Source: Diacronema lutheri (Eukaryota; Haptophyta; Pavlovophyceae; Pavlovales; Pavlovaceae). Taken from it: a stretch of DNA of 64,000 nucleotides. Under the pieces are notes generated by a model, which was given only the letters and a program-made list of their open reading frames with translations, did not search any database and had not been told where the DNA came from. This document shows positions 13,087-22,630 of this stretch, one piece after another. The DNA lies in contig JAGTXO010000021.1 of assembly GCA_019448385.1 (NCBI GenBank), positions 248,001 to 312,000 of the forward strand, in the 5' to 3' direction. Positions within the stretch are counted from its first letter, which is position 1, and each line of letters opens with the position of its first letter. The position numbers and the translations under genes are program-made.

Positions 13087-14043
13087 CTACAGCTCGCCGC
13101 CGTCGGGCTTCACCGCGCGCACCACGACGAAGCTCACGGCCGCGCGCTCGCGCATGGCTCGGATGAACCGCCCCGCGATGCGCACGCCTCGCGACTCGGA
13201 ACGGGCCGCCCAGGCGGCAAAGCCGCCGAGCACGTGCTCGCTCACGTCCTCCGTCAGCACGTCCTCAAAGCCCACCTCGCGCAGCCGCTGCGCGTACCCA
13301 GCCACGCCGTACGCCACGTTGGCAGGCGGGATGCCCGCGATTGCACAAAACGCCGCGCGTTGCGCGCGCACCGCGAGCGACGGCGCGCCGCACGCGCTCA
13401 CCACGTCCGCGGCGGCAAAGCGGCCGCCGGGCCTCAGCGCGTCGTACGCGCCGCGCAAGAAGCGCTCGCGCGTGTCGAAATGGTAGCACGCGTCGACGGA
13501 CACGACCGCGTCAAACGTACCGCCGCGCAACTTGTCGGGCAGCGCCGCGCCGTCGGCGCACACGACTTCCGCGCGCGTGTCCTCGCCAAGCAGCTCGCGC
13601 GCAGCGCGCACCTCGCCCACGGATGCGTTCACGCCGACGACGCTCGCCGCGCCAAACTTGGCGGAGAGCCACAGCCGCAGGCTCTCGCCAAGGCCACAGC
13701 CAACGTCAAGGACGGCGGCGCCCGCGCCGATGCCCGCAGTGCGGCCCACGTGCGCGGCGAGCGCGCGCGCCGCGCGAACGTACGAGAGAGCGGGCCAGAG
13801 GCCGAGGTTGAGCCAGCGCGCGTGCGCAGAGCCGTTAAGCGCCAGCGCGAGCGACGCGACTGCATGCGACACGCGCGGCACGCCGACGCGCGCGAGCAGC
13901 GCGAGCGTTGCGAGCGTGGCGAACGCGACAATGAGCGGATTCGCAACGTCGAGAACGGACCGCATGTCAGGCGCGCGCGCGGGCAGCGCCACGTGCGCGA
14001 TGCGCTGGAGCGACGTGGGAAAGTCCATGGCGTGTGTGGCCAT
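13087..14043 (-). CDS. Membrane-anchored class I SAM-dependent methyltransferase
   Basis: Single exon, 318 residues. Residues 30-50 (VANPLIVAFATLATLALLAR) form a likely membrane anchor. The SAM-binding core has motif I VLDVGCGLGE (about 117), an acidic loop at VVGVNASVGEVR, motif II VCADGAALPD and motif IV FDAVVSVDACYHF, then LRPGGRFAAADVV. This pattern is typical of small-molecule (lipid, sterol or tocopherol-type) methyltransferases rather than protein or RNA enzymes. The substrate cannot be read from sequence. It faces the IQ-motif gene with 145 bp between starts. Confidence 0.85.
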   Translation of the reverse strand: MATHAMDFPTSLQRIAHVALPARAPDMRSVLDVANPLIVAFATLATLALLARVGVPRVSHAVASLALALNGSAHARWLNLGLWPALSYVRAARALAAHVGRTAGIGAGAAVLDVGCGLGESLRLWLSAKFGAASVVGVNASVGEVRAARELLGEDTRAEVVCADGAALPDKLRGGTFDAVVSVDACYHFDTRERFLRGAYDALRPGGRFAAADVVSACGAPSLAVRAQRAAFCAIAGIPPANVAYGVAGYAQRLREVGFEDVLTEDVSEHVLGGFAAWAARSESRGVRIAGRFIRAMRERAAVSFVVVRAVKPDGGEL

Positions 14044-14045
14044 GC

Positions 14046-14159
14046 ATCGTTACATACTCATTCGTAAATCGACGACATTGGTGGCTACTCGATTCCCCCG
14101 CAGCTGGTGCTGACCCCGCTGTCCTGACGTAAGCGCCGTTAGTACATACTCATTCGTTA
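14046..14159. repeat. Direct repeat in a divergent promoter region
   Basis: The 14-mer ACATACTCATTCGT occurs at about 14046 and again at about 14143, one copy near each start codon of the divergent methyltransferase and IQ-motif genes. Two copies in a 145-bp shared promoter could be a regulatory site. Confidence 0.5.
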
Positions 14160-14188
14160 CGACGTATGGCATGGTACCATAGTGGGGC

Positions 14189-15034
14189 ATGCATCCGCCC
14201 CAAAGCACGACGCGCGGTCGTGGCTTTGTGCGCGCGAAGCGGCGCGTTCGCCGCTCGGCGCGGCGCAAGCCACGTGAACTCTCGCGCGACGACGCCGCGC
14301 GCATGATCCAGCGCGCCTTCATCTCGCATCGCGAGGCCGTGCTCTTCCAGCTGATCCGTACGGAGCTGCGCCGGGTCGAGTACGCCGACGGCACGGGCGC
14401 GCTCGCAAAGGTGCGCCCGGCGGAGGCGCGGCTGATCGCCGACCCGGCACTGCAGGCGCGCGTCCGCCTGCGCCTCGGCGGATCGAGCTTCCCGCCGCAG
14501 GTCTACTACCGCGTTTTCACCAGCGGCGCGCATGCGCACCAGCTCGACGGACGGCAGCTCGAGCTCGAGCCGCGCGCGCTGCGCGACGCGCGCAGGATGA
14601 TGGGCGTGCAGCGCTTTGCGGACGTGCACGGTGATGCCAAATTTGCCCACGCGCTCCGCGCGCCGGCCGGTCCGCGGGCCGCGCACCGCGGCGACGGCGG
14701 CGGCCGGAATGATGGCGCCGGTGCGCGATTCGCATCGCCGTCCGTCGACCGCTGGCACCGACTGAGCGGCGCGGACAATGCGCTTGCCGGACTTCGGCTC
14801 GCACCTGGGCTGGACGAGCGCCTCGACTTGCTTGTGCGCGATCGGCCCGACCCGCTCCCACGCCGCCTCGGCCCGGCCCACATGCAGTGGCAGGTGGGGC
14901 CGACGCCCGTGCGGTCGCTTGGCGTGCGCAGGACGGCGCTGGGCGGCACGTACGGCTTCACGGGGCAGCCGCTGCCGGCGAGCGCGCGGCCGAGCCGATT
15001 CAGCTCGGCCATTTCCATGCACACCTGGGCCTAA
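14189..15034 (+). CDS. IQ-motif protein, C11orf65/MFI-like
   Basis: Single exon, 281 residues. A basic N-terminus is followed by an IQ-like helix, ARMIQRAFISHREAVLFQLI (about 33-55), then ALAKVRPAEARLIADPA and FPPQVYYRVFTSG (about 100-112). The combination of an IQ helix and a PPxxYYxxFT segment resembles the C11orf65 (mitochondrial fission factor interactor) family found in ciliated eukaryotes; function here is inferred only from that likeness. The second half is basic and low in conserved features. It converges with the CS-domain gene, with 72 bp between stops. Confidence 0.6.
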   Translation: MHPPQSTTRGRGFVRAKRRVRRSARRKPRELSRDDAARMIQRAFISHREAVLFQLIRTELRRVEYADGTGALAKVRPAEARLIADPALQARVRLRLGGSSFPPQVYYRVFTSGAHAHQLDGRQLELEPRALRDARRMMGVQRFADVHGDAKFAHALRAPAGPRAAHRGDGGGRNDGAGARFASPSVDRWHRLSGADNALAGLRLAPGLDERLDLLVRDRPDPLPRRLGPAHMQWQVGPTPVRSLGVRRTALGGTYGFTGQPLPASARPSRFSSAISMHTWA

Positions 15035-15106
15035 GTGCGCTGCCGCCGGCAGGGATGCTGCAAACGGCCCCGTGATCATTGGCCGAGGCGCGCAGCACGC
15101 CTTGGG

Positions 15107-16126
15107 TCACGCCCCGGGCAGCGTAAGCGCGGCCCACGGCCGCGCGTCCGCCTTGGGCATCGTGACGACCACCTCGCCGCCGTCGAGCGTCCACGCGCAC
15201 TCGTCAGGCAGCACGGGCGCAAAGAGCGGCGCGATGCTCACGACGGGCGGCGCGCCGTCGTACGAGACCGTGAGGCTCGAGCCGCGACCATACGCAACGG
15301 TGACGCGCTTGGACGCGCCCTTGCCCGTGGGCGCGCCGCGCACGCGCACCTCGACCTCGTCGTCTGTCTGCGACCACGAGAAGGCGCCGCCGTCGCCGGA
15401 CGCGAGGTGCTCGTCCGCACCCAGTCCGGTGCGCTCGGCGGCGCGCATGTGCGCGCGGCGCGCGGCGACGACCCACTCGGTGTCGTGCGCCAGCTCGGCA
15501 AGGCCGAGCGAGCAGTTGGTCTCGCCGCCGAGCGTACCGCTGCCGAGCCTGTCCGGGCTTGCGCGCTCCGTCCGGCCCACATACGCGTCGCCGTGGATGG
15601 CGAGGCCAGCGAGCCCGGCGGCGGCCGCGAGCGCCTCAGCGCGCGCGTTGCGCGGGCGCGCGCGCAACGCGCCCACCTCGTCAATATACAGCCGCACGCC
15701 GCGTCCGCCGTTCTCGCCAGACGGCTGCGCGAGTGGGTAGGCCTCGCATGCGCCGCCGGCCGCTTGCGCCGCCATCGCCGCGGCGGACGGCGCCTTGAGC
15801 GCACTCGCGGCGCCGCCCGAGTGGAGCATGCCCTTCATGCGCGCGGCGGTCTCACGCGCGACTGTGGCCTCGTCCATCGCCGCATCGTCCGCGAAGCGTG
15901 GCCGCAGCAGCGCAGGCAGCACGTCCGAGCCCGTGGCGCTCGCGGCCGTCTCGACGGACACGGGCACGGTTGTGTCGGCGGGGATGCAAACAAAGGTAAA
16001 GGCGGGGCCCGCCGCGGGTGCGGGCGCATGTGCGCCGGCGCGCCGCTCGCCTGGCAGCTCAACCTCCACGCCGCGAGCCCTCAAGAAGGCGATCCGCTCC
16101 TCCTGCGTGGTGAAATCGGCTGCCAT
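15107..16126 (-). CDS. CS-domain (p23/NudC-like) protein
   Basis: 339 residues from the ATG at 16126, giving MAADFTTQEERIAFLRARGV; the open frame continues upstream, but that part is Arg/His-rich noise. The C-terminal 100 residues form a CS domain: FSWSQTDDEVEVRVRG, a lysine-containing strand SKRVTVAYG, LTVSYDG, then CAWTLDGGEVVVTMPK ending PWAAL. This is the arrangement of NudC-type co-chaperones. The middle third is Ala/Gly-rich with LAIHGDAYVGR. It is probably an Hsp90-linked or dynein-linked co-chaperone; the exact orthologue is unclear. Confidence 0.75.
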   Translation of the reverse strand: MAADFTTQEERIAFLRARGVEVELPGERRAGAHAPAPAAGPAFTFVCIPADTTVPVSVETAASATGSDVLPALLRPRFADDAAMDEATVARETAARMKGMLHSGGAASALKAPSAAAMAAQAAGGACEAYPLAQPSGENGGRGVRLYIDEVGALRARPRNARAEALAAAAGLAGLAIHGDAYVGRTERASPDRLGSGTLGGETNCSLGLAELAHDTEWVVAARRAHMRAAERTGLGADEHLASGDGGAFSWSQTDDEVEVRVRGAPTGKGASKRVTVAYGRGSSLTVSYDGAPPVVSIAPLFAPVLPDECAWTLDGGEVVVTMPKADARPWAALTLPGA

Positions 16127-16421
16127 GCGGACGAGGAGAGGAGAGCGCGGAGTGGCGCGAAAGCGTGACTCAAACATCGCAAAAACCGAGGCACCGAGCC
16201 CGAGGTCGGCGAGGGGACGGACGTCTGCGTCGGAAAGGAGCTGCAATCCAAGGCCGAGAGCGCACCGCACAGGATGACGCGGGCACACGCGCCTAAGAAA
16301 ATGGCCGCGCTGTGCCTGCGCGAGCACCACGCGCAATCCGGGCGCGAGCGCGCGCGAGGCTTGACCACACAAAGCCGTGCCAGACCGACTCACACCGCAA
16401 CGTGATCCGCGCCGCGTTACG

Positions 16422-16749
16422 ATGCCTGCCAAGCGAGGAGGAACGCGTGCGGTGAGCGCTACGCCGGCCGCAATCGCGCCAACGGCGGCGTCAATGGCAG
16501 TGCCGACGGCTGCGGCGGCGGCGCCACGGTGGCGCTCGCGAAACCGATCGCGGCGGCGATGGGAGGCGCGGCGGCGATGGCAGGCGCGGCGGCTACGGCC
16601 GCGACGTCGGCGGCGGTGCGCGCGACGGTGCGGGCGGCAGCGGCGGCAGGCGCGGTGGTGGTTGGCGTCGAGGTGGTGTTTGCGCCCCAATGGACACGCC
16701 TACGCCGACCGGCAGCGGCGCTGCCCGCCGGCCAGGCAGCGCCGACTAG
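16422..16749 (+). CDS. Possible small RGG-box protein, two exons
   Basis: ATG at 16422 gives MPAKRGGTRA, then a good GTGAGC donor at 16452. After a 49-bp intron the frame resumes at 16501 in phase. Exon 2 runs to the TAG at 16747 and is rich in GDGRRGG, GGYGRDVGGG and GRRGGGWRRGG units. RGG boxes bind RNA, so an RNA-binding role is possible. The very small first exon and absence of a folded domain make this tentative; GC-rich DNA can yield such text by chance. Confidence 0.3.
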
Positions 16750-16899
16750 GCGCCCAGAGCCTCCCACGACTGCGCGCCGCCACGATCACCGCCGTCGTCG
16801 TTCGGTGAGACGCTGCCGCCAACCAGGTACGTCGCCACGCGCGGCGGGCTAGACGACTTTTGCTCTTCACGCTCAAGGGCCGCATCGCGAGCGCCGACA

Positions 16900-17260
16900 C
16901 GTCGCTATATAGGGCGCGGTCCGGGCTGGTCCGGCCAGTGTAAGGCTGAGAGTACGACCCGGGTCGTACAATCAATGGTTAAAAGCCAGCCAATGAGCGC
17001 TCGAGGGGTCGGGGCGAGGCTTATGACGAGCCTAGGACCGAGACACCCTCCTGACCGGCCGATTTGGAGTAGAATTCGGGGTCGAGCGGGCGCGGCGGAC
17101 GGAGGGCCCGAGCCGGGCCGACGGAGGGTCCGACCCCGGAATGCGGGCGACCGGAAGGGCTTGGGTGATTTACGCCTAGTAGAATAGAATGGCGGATTCC
17201 GGGGGGGCTCGCAACTGGCATCGCGCAAGCTGAGGCCCCCTGACTGACCGGACCGCGCCG
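16900..17260. other. Gene-poor stretch with TATA-like motif and inverted repeats
   Basis: CTATATAGG occurs at about 16903, rare in this GC-rich window. Around 17078-17145 the sequences ATTCGGGGTCG and CGACCCCGGAAT form inverted arms, and AGTAGAAT occurs at about 17070 and 17179. No credible gene was found. Confidence 0.4.
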
Positions 17261-17599
17261 AGTGCGCGTGCACCCCGTGGAGGGCGCGGCCAGTCGGACA
17301 CTCTTCGCGACTGAGCTCGCCGCGGCATACCGTGCGCTGCGCCGGCGCGCTACTTGCCGTTGGCCGAGCTGCGGGTGTTGCGCACCGCCGTGTTGCGCAG
17401 CCAGCGGCTGGATGCGCCGGTGGCCGGAACCTTGGCGCGCTTTGGCTAAGCGACCTCGGCCTGCACAGACTCGAACGCGTGCGTAAACTCGAGGCGTTGC
17501 AGGTGGCGAGCACGTGAGTTCGCGTAGGAGGTCTTGTACTCGGTGGCCTGACTGTCGACCGACGAGAGCTTGGGCGAGTTCGGCGGCACGTTGGCTCAC

Positions 17600-17623
17600 T
17601 TGGGCTCGGTGCGCGGCTCTGCC

Positions 17624-17656
<33 letters not shown>

Positions 17657-17906
17657 CTTCGGACTCGCTGCCCGGCTCTGCCTGTGCGGGCGCGATGCAC
17701 TCGGACTCGATGCCCGGCTCTGCCTTCGTGGGCGCGGTCGCGGGCACGGGCGCGCCCTCGACCCCGTCGCGGTTGAAGACATCGAACTCGACGCACACGC
17801 CGTGGTCCTTGAAGTCGGTGGCCTCGCTGTCGTTCGCGTAAGCCTCGGGCGAACTCGCAACGAGCGACGACATCTCGGCGTGGAGCCAGCACATCTCATG
17901 CTGCAC
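17600..17906 (-). CDS. Low-confidence acidic ORF fragment
   Basis: From the ATG at 17906 the text MQHEMCWLHAEMSSLVASSP, then EAYANDSEATDFKD and VEFDVFNRDGVEG, has natural protein composition, followed by acidic repeats (AEPGIESECIAPAQ, AEPGSESEAS) and a Pro-Arg tract. Another frame just downstream has SPKLSSVDSQATEYKTSYAN, which echoes the first part and suggests a duplicated, frame-broken gene. No family is recognised. Confidence 0.25.
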
Positions 17907-17968
17907 CGCGTGTTCAGGTTCTCGAGCGCTCCGTTGAAAGAGTCACTCTCACCGAGGCGCTCGCTGCA

Positions 17969-18594
17969 TTACACCAGATAGCCATCGAGCTTGTGAGCGT
18001 GCTCGTGCGCCCGTGCGAGGTCCTTGGAGAGCGCGTCGGCGCGCGCGCACATGCCGTCGCATGACTTGGCCGGTGTCATGCTGTGCTTCCAAGGCCTGGT
18101 GCTCGGCGTTGAGCGTGTCGTGATCCTCGCGAACGAGCTGCAACCAGCTGCAGCAGCCGCGCGACGCCGCTGTCGCCGACGATGCGCTGGAGCATGTGGC
18201 CCATGAGGTGTGCGCGGCACGTGGCGAGCGCCACATTTTTGCGCAGCAGCGCGAGGATCCGGGCGCCGCGGACGAGCCGGCCCATGCACTTGAGCGCGTA
18301 GATTCGGCCGCACATGCACGCGCCGACGACCGAGTCGGCGGGCCCGCCGTCGAGCCAAAAGTTGGCCTCGGCCGCATCGCGGCGGCGGGCGACGCGCTGA
18401 AGGATGCGCACGCGGTAGTGCCGGTCGACGAGCAGCTCGTCGCCGAAGATCTCGTCGGGCAGCAGCTCGGAGACGTTCTGGGGGTACATGCTGTGCGAGC
18501 GTGCACGCGACGAGATCTCGTCGGGCGTGCCGTCCGTTCGTTCAGAGCAGAGCGCGTCGGACCGGCAGACAGACGATGCAGCGCGCGAAGGCAC
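17969..18594 (-). pseudogene. Frame-broken coiled-coil protein gene
   Basis: One frame gives MYPQNVSELLPDEIFGDELL, VDRHYRVRILQRV and GRIYALKCMGRLVRGARILA up to ARLLQLV near 18135. The text then continues in another frame as LVREDHDTLNAEHQALEAQH and in a third as DALSKDLARAHEHAHKLDGY before a stop at 17969. The last parts are heptad-like coiled coil. Two frame changes within 150 bp without splice signals indicate a decayed gene; an alternative is unrecognised tiny introns. Family unknown. Confidence 0.4.
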
Positions 18595-18904
18595 CTGCGG
18601 CGCGCGGCGTGGCCTCGCGTGCCGTCACGAAGCCGCCTGCGCGCACTGCGGAGGCGGCGAGCGCGACGAGGGCGGGCGCGGACGAGGTGCTGAGCGGCGT
18701 CACGTACGCGCCCTCGCTCGCCGAGCTCGACGCCGCGGCGCTGACGATGCGCGCGGCGTACCACACCGACCGCCCCTGAGACGATGCGCGGCGCCCGCGG
18801 AGGACTGGTCCGTTGGCGCGCAAACCGTGGGCGAAAGGGCGCGAAGCCAACGGCCGTCCGCGCACGTTCAAACGCGCGCATACGGGTGGCATCCTCCCAC
18901 CTTC

Positions 18905-19226
18905 GGCGCCGCTTTCCAAAAGGGTGTAGGGTGTAGGGTGTAGGATGCAAAACAAGCCCTCCCCACATTTGGGCCCGACGTCATTCCTTCTTCGAAGCCG
19001 TGACGTTACTCACATACGAGTACCTTTACTTAGTGTAGGATGGATCTATTCTCTAAGTATTTGCATAGTGTAGGGTGTAGGATACGTACGGTTATGAAAG
19101 TCCCATAGGGGGGAGAAGGAATGACGCTGTGACGAAAGAAGGAATGACGTCGGGCCCAAATGTGGGGAGGGCTTGGTTTGCATCCTACACCCTACACCCT
19201 ACACCCTTTTAGAAAGCGGCGGCGCC
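18905..19226. mobile_element. MITE-like or fold-back element with about 88-bp inverted arms
   Basis: The left arm 18905-18992 and right arm 19136-19226 are reverse complements: one mismatch over the inner 75 bases, and one mismatch plus a 3-bp indel in the outer part. The arms contain three tandem GTGTAGG units and the stretch CCCCACATTTGGGCCCGACG. The 143-bp centre is unusually AT-rich for this window and repeats TAGTGTAGG again. It encodes no protein. It sits directly upstream of the helicase relic. Confidence 0.75.
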
Positions 19227-19349
19227 TCGGAGCATGGCGGCTCGACAGCATGGCGCCTCGACAGCATGGCGTCGTCCAGCGTCACGCCGCGTCGTGGTCC
19301 TGCCGCTCCTCCGTGGCGCACGGATGGCGCTCCTCCGTGACGCAGCCGA

Positions 19350-21467
19350 ACGACGCCGCGGCGTCACGGCCCGGGCGCAGTCGCCATCCTGGACGCCACG
19401 GATGGCGAACCGGTCGACGAGATCCGGCACGAGGACGTCTGCGCCATCGCCACGCAGCTCGACTGCGTCTACACGGGGCTCACGGGCTCGATGTTTGGCA
19501 CCAAGTGGAACGTGTGCGGGGTCATGCTCCCGAAGCGCGCCGAGCAGCGGCCGCAGCCCGGCTCGGACGCCTTCGCCTCGTACAGCGTGGCCGCCTGGGC
19601 CGACACGTTCGACTCCACGGGGCTGTACGTGCCCGACGAGCGCGAGCGCGCGGCGGCGCTCGCGGCGGTGGCCGGTCTGCGCACGGCGCGCGCGCCGGCC
19701 GGGCCGGGCGGGCGCGAGCTCGCGCGCGCGCAGGGCTACGATCGCGCCGAGCAGGCTGCGAGCGCGGCGGCGGCGCGCGCGGCGATGGCCGAGACCGGCC
19801 AGCAGCGCGCGCTCCACGGCGCGGTCGTCGACTCGGCGCTGCGCGGCGTGGGCGACCGGCTGCACTTTTGCGACGCGCCGGGCGGCACGGGCAAGACGTT
19901 CGTCGAGCGCGCCATCATCGCCGCCGTGCGCGCGGATGGGCACGCGGTCGTCGTGTGCGCGTCCTCGGGCGTCGCCGCCACGCTGCTGCCCGACGGCCGC
20001 ACCTTCCACTCGACCTTCAAGGTGCCCGTCGGCGCCGACTCGGACGGGCAAGCCGTTCAATGGCGTGCCGCGCTCCGAGCGCGGGCGCTCCGTGGCCGCC
20101 GCGGCGAATGATCGTGGGGGACGAGGCGCCGATGCAGAAGCGGGGCCGCCTCGACTCGCTCGATCGGTGTTTGCGCGACGTGACGGGCGTCGACGAGCGC
20201 TTCGGCGGCAAGACGTTGCTGCTCGCCGGCGACTTTTGCCAGTGCTTGCCGGTGGTGCGGCGCGGCTCGCGCGCGCAGATCGTGCGCTCCTGCCTCGAGT
20301 ACTCGGCATCGTGGCAGCACGATCGGCCGTACGCCTTGGTCGAGAACTCTCGCGCCTCGAACGCGGCGCGCGACACGGGCGACGCGCTCGGCGCGGGCGA
20401 GTGGGCGAAGCTGCCGCGCAGCCTCGGCGACGGCGCCTTTCCCGCGGCGGTGCCGCCTGCGGGGGCCATGCCCGGCGCATTCCCGCTCGATCCCGTGCAG
20501 CTGCCCGAGGCGTCTCGGCCTACCCGGCGGAGCTCGTAGCCACTCGCCTCCTCTCGCTCGGCGAGGGGCTGTGCAGCGGCACGCGGCTGGTCGTGCGCGG
20601 CGTGCGCGCCGGCGGCCGGCTGCTCGAGTGCGCGCGCCCCGGCGCGGCCGCCGGGCGCGACAGCACCGTGCTCATCGCGCGCATCGACCACCACTCGCCC
20701 GACGAGGGCACGTTCGCGTTTGCATGGCTGCACCGCCAGTTCCCGGTGCGGCCGGCGTAACAAGGCGCAGGGTCAAGCGCTCGGGTGCGCGGGCGTGTGG
20801 CTCGCCGAGCCGTGCTTCACGCACGGCCAGCTCTACGTGGCCGCTTCGCGCGTCGGGCACGCGTCGCGCATCCGCTTTGCGCTTGGCCCGGACCATGTGA
20901 CGCGCACCGTCGTCTTCAAAGAGGTGCTCCGCGCGGTCAGCGGTGGCGAGGCGGCGGCGGCGGCGGCGGCATTCGCCGCGGCCGCCGTCGCCGCCGCGCG
21001 CGAATGCGCGGCGGCGGCGCGCGGTGGCGGCGGGCGCGGCGGGCGCGGCTCGGACGGCGCGCGCGGCGCCGGCGGCGGGCGGCGCGCTGGCGGCGGGCGC
21101 GACGCCGGCGCGCGGTGCTGCCCAGCACCCGCCGGCGCGACGCCCGTCGCGCCGCTCGCGGCCGACACGCAGCCGGCGGGTGCTCGCCAACACCGCGCGC
21201 CGCGCGACTGGCCCGCGTACCTGCGCGCCCTTCTAGGGCGCGCAGGGCGGCGCCAATGCGGCCGGCAAGCAGGGGCCTCAAGCCGGCGCGCTGCCCGACG
21301 CCGCGTGGGTCGCCGCCGCGCGCGTGCCGTCGGCGCTGCCGCCGTCCGGCGTCGCGCTCGCGCCGCTGCCGCAACCTCAGCCGCCGCCGCCGCCGCCGCC
21401 TGCCGGCAAGCAGGGCAAGCGCGCAGCGGCGGCGACGGCGGTGCGCGGCCCGGCGAGCAAGCGGTAG
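19350..21467 (+). pseudogene. Pif1/Helitron-type helicase relic
   Basis: Segments of a superfamily 1B helicase occur in order but in different frames: ILDATDGEPVDEIRHEDVCA (about 19390); Walker A FCDAPGGTGKTF (about 19870) with VVCASSGVAATLLPDGRTFH; Walker B IVGDEAPMQKRG (about 20110); FGGKTLLLAGDFCQCLPVV (about 20205); GLCSGTRLVVRG (about 20570); FPVRPA (about 20740); and NKAQGQALGCAGVWLA with HGQLYVAASRV (to 20850). The pattern, ending in a QLYVAxSRV motif, is that of Helitron/Pif1 helicases. Frames change near 20050, 20107, 20510 and 20757, with codons missing at the last, so the gene is broken. A Gly/Ala-rich tail ends at a stop near 21467. No Rep nuclease was found. Confidence 0.7.
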
Positions 21468-22630
21468 CGGTGCCGCCGAGCCGGGGGCGGGCTCCGTGGG
21501 CGACGCGGCTTGGCCCGCCACTCGCACCACTCGCGCCGGGCGCGCACAACGCGCCGTGGTCCGCTGCGTGGCCGAGCGAAAATGCGGTCCTGGCACGCCA
21601 TGCGGGAGAGGCCGTACAGCGCGTGAGCTTGGGCCCGTGATTTATTACTCATGGATTTATTACTCATGCCATGGCGTCGCGCCACGATTACGCCCGTGGC
21701 CCCGGCCGCCAGCCTCGCGCCGCTACGCCGTGTCGTCGCGGCCGGCGCACACAGCGAACTGTGTGTCCGCGGCACATGCCCGGCTGCTCGCGAGCTGCAA
21801 GCTTGCCGAACTGCTCGCGCTAAAATGGCGCGTTGCGGGCGTGCCCGCGCACCGCGCGTATGTTCCGCGCGTTCCAGGCGCGCCGCGCCGCGCGCCGAAG
21901 CGGCGCGCGGCGCACGTGCGGCCGCGAGCCGAAGAGGGGCCGGCGCGACCGGCCGCGAGGCAGACGCAGACGCTCGGCGTGCCGGTCGACGCGTCGTCCA
22001 AATCCGCGTCGGGCGGATGCGCGCCTAGGCCGGCGCTGCGTGCAATCGGCGCGGGTCGCCGCCGCATGACGAAGCATGCTTCCATCCGGTGCTCGGCCAC
22101 GCGCTCGGGCGTAACGTTCGCGCCTGTTCGGCCGAGGCGCACTCGCCGTCCCCTCGCGCCGGCAATGCGCGTGCGTGCCAGCACGCCGGCAGCGGAGGAT
22201 GCCACGGCAGCGGCGAGCGGGTCCCCGCCGGTGTGCCGCTCGGCGCCCCGTCACGCGCAACGCGCGCGCCGCCCGCTGAACGCGCACAATTGCCTGGGCA
22301 AGATCGTCCCGCGCTCACGCCGCCGTCGCATCGTTCCATGCATGGCGCCCGGCTCGTCCGTACCGCTTTCGGGCAGTGCCGCGACGCCCTTTTTCAAAGG
22401 CGGGTGCCGCGCTGATTCGTCATCGGCCACCATCCATCTGGCCCTCTAAAGCCGGTTTGCGCGTGGGCGCCCGTCCGGTGCGAGAAGCGGCTCGCGTCCT
22501 CGCGCGGGGCGCCTCCGCGCCAGGCGCCCGGCGCGCGCTCGTCTTGCCGCGCCACCACGCTGATCTGCGCCCAACCCTCGCTCGCCTATTCCCCCGTCGT
22601 TTCTGCTGCGTAGCCCGCAACAGCGCGCGC
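21468..22630. other. Gap with no recognised gene; one perfect tandem 15-mer
   Basis: GATTTATTACTCATG is repeated back to back at 21639-21668, the only AT-rich spot here. The rest is GC-rich with no family-like protein in any frame. It could hold the promoter or a missed 5' exon of the giant polyprotein gene: the context at 22858-22860 (GCGCAG then GC) could be a splice acceptor. Confidence 0.5.

Noticed and set aside
16905-17906. A full 333-residue gene on the minus strand
   Set aside because: Only the first 90 residues look like protein; the rest is Pro/Arg/Ser-rich noise overlapping other frames.
19350-21467. Reading the helicase as an intact multi-exon gene
   Set aside because: The frame changes fall inside conserved motifs with no room for introns and codons are missing near 20757; decay is simpler, though sequencing errors cannot be excluded.
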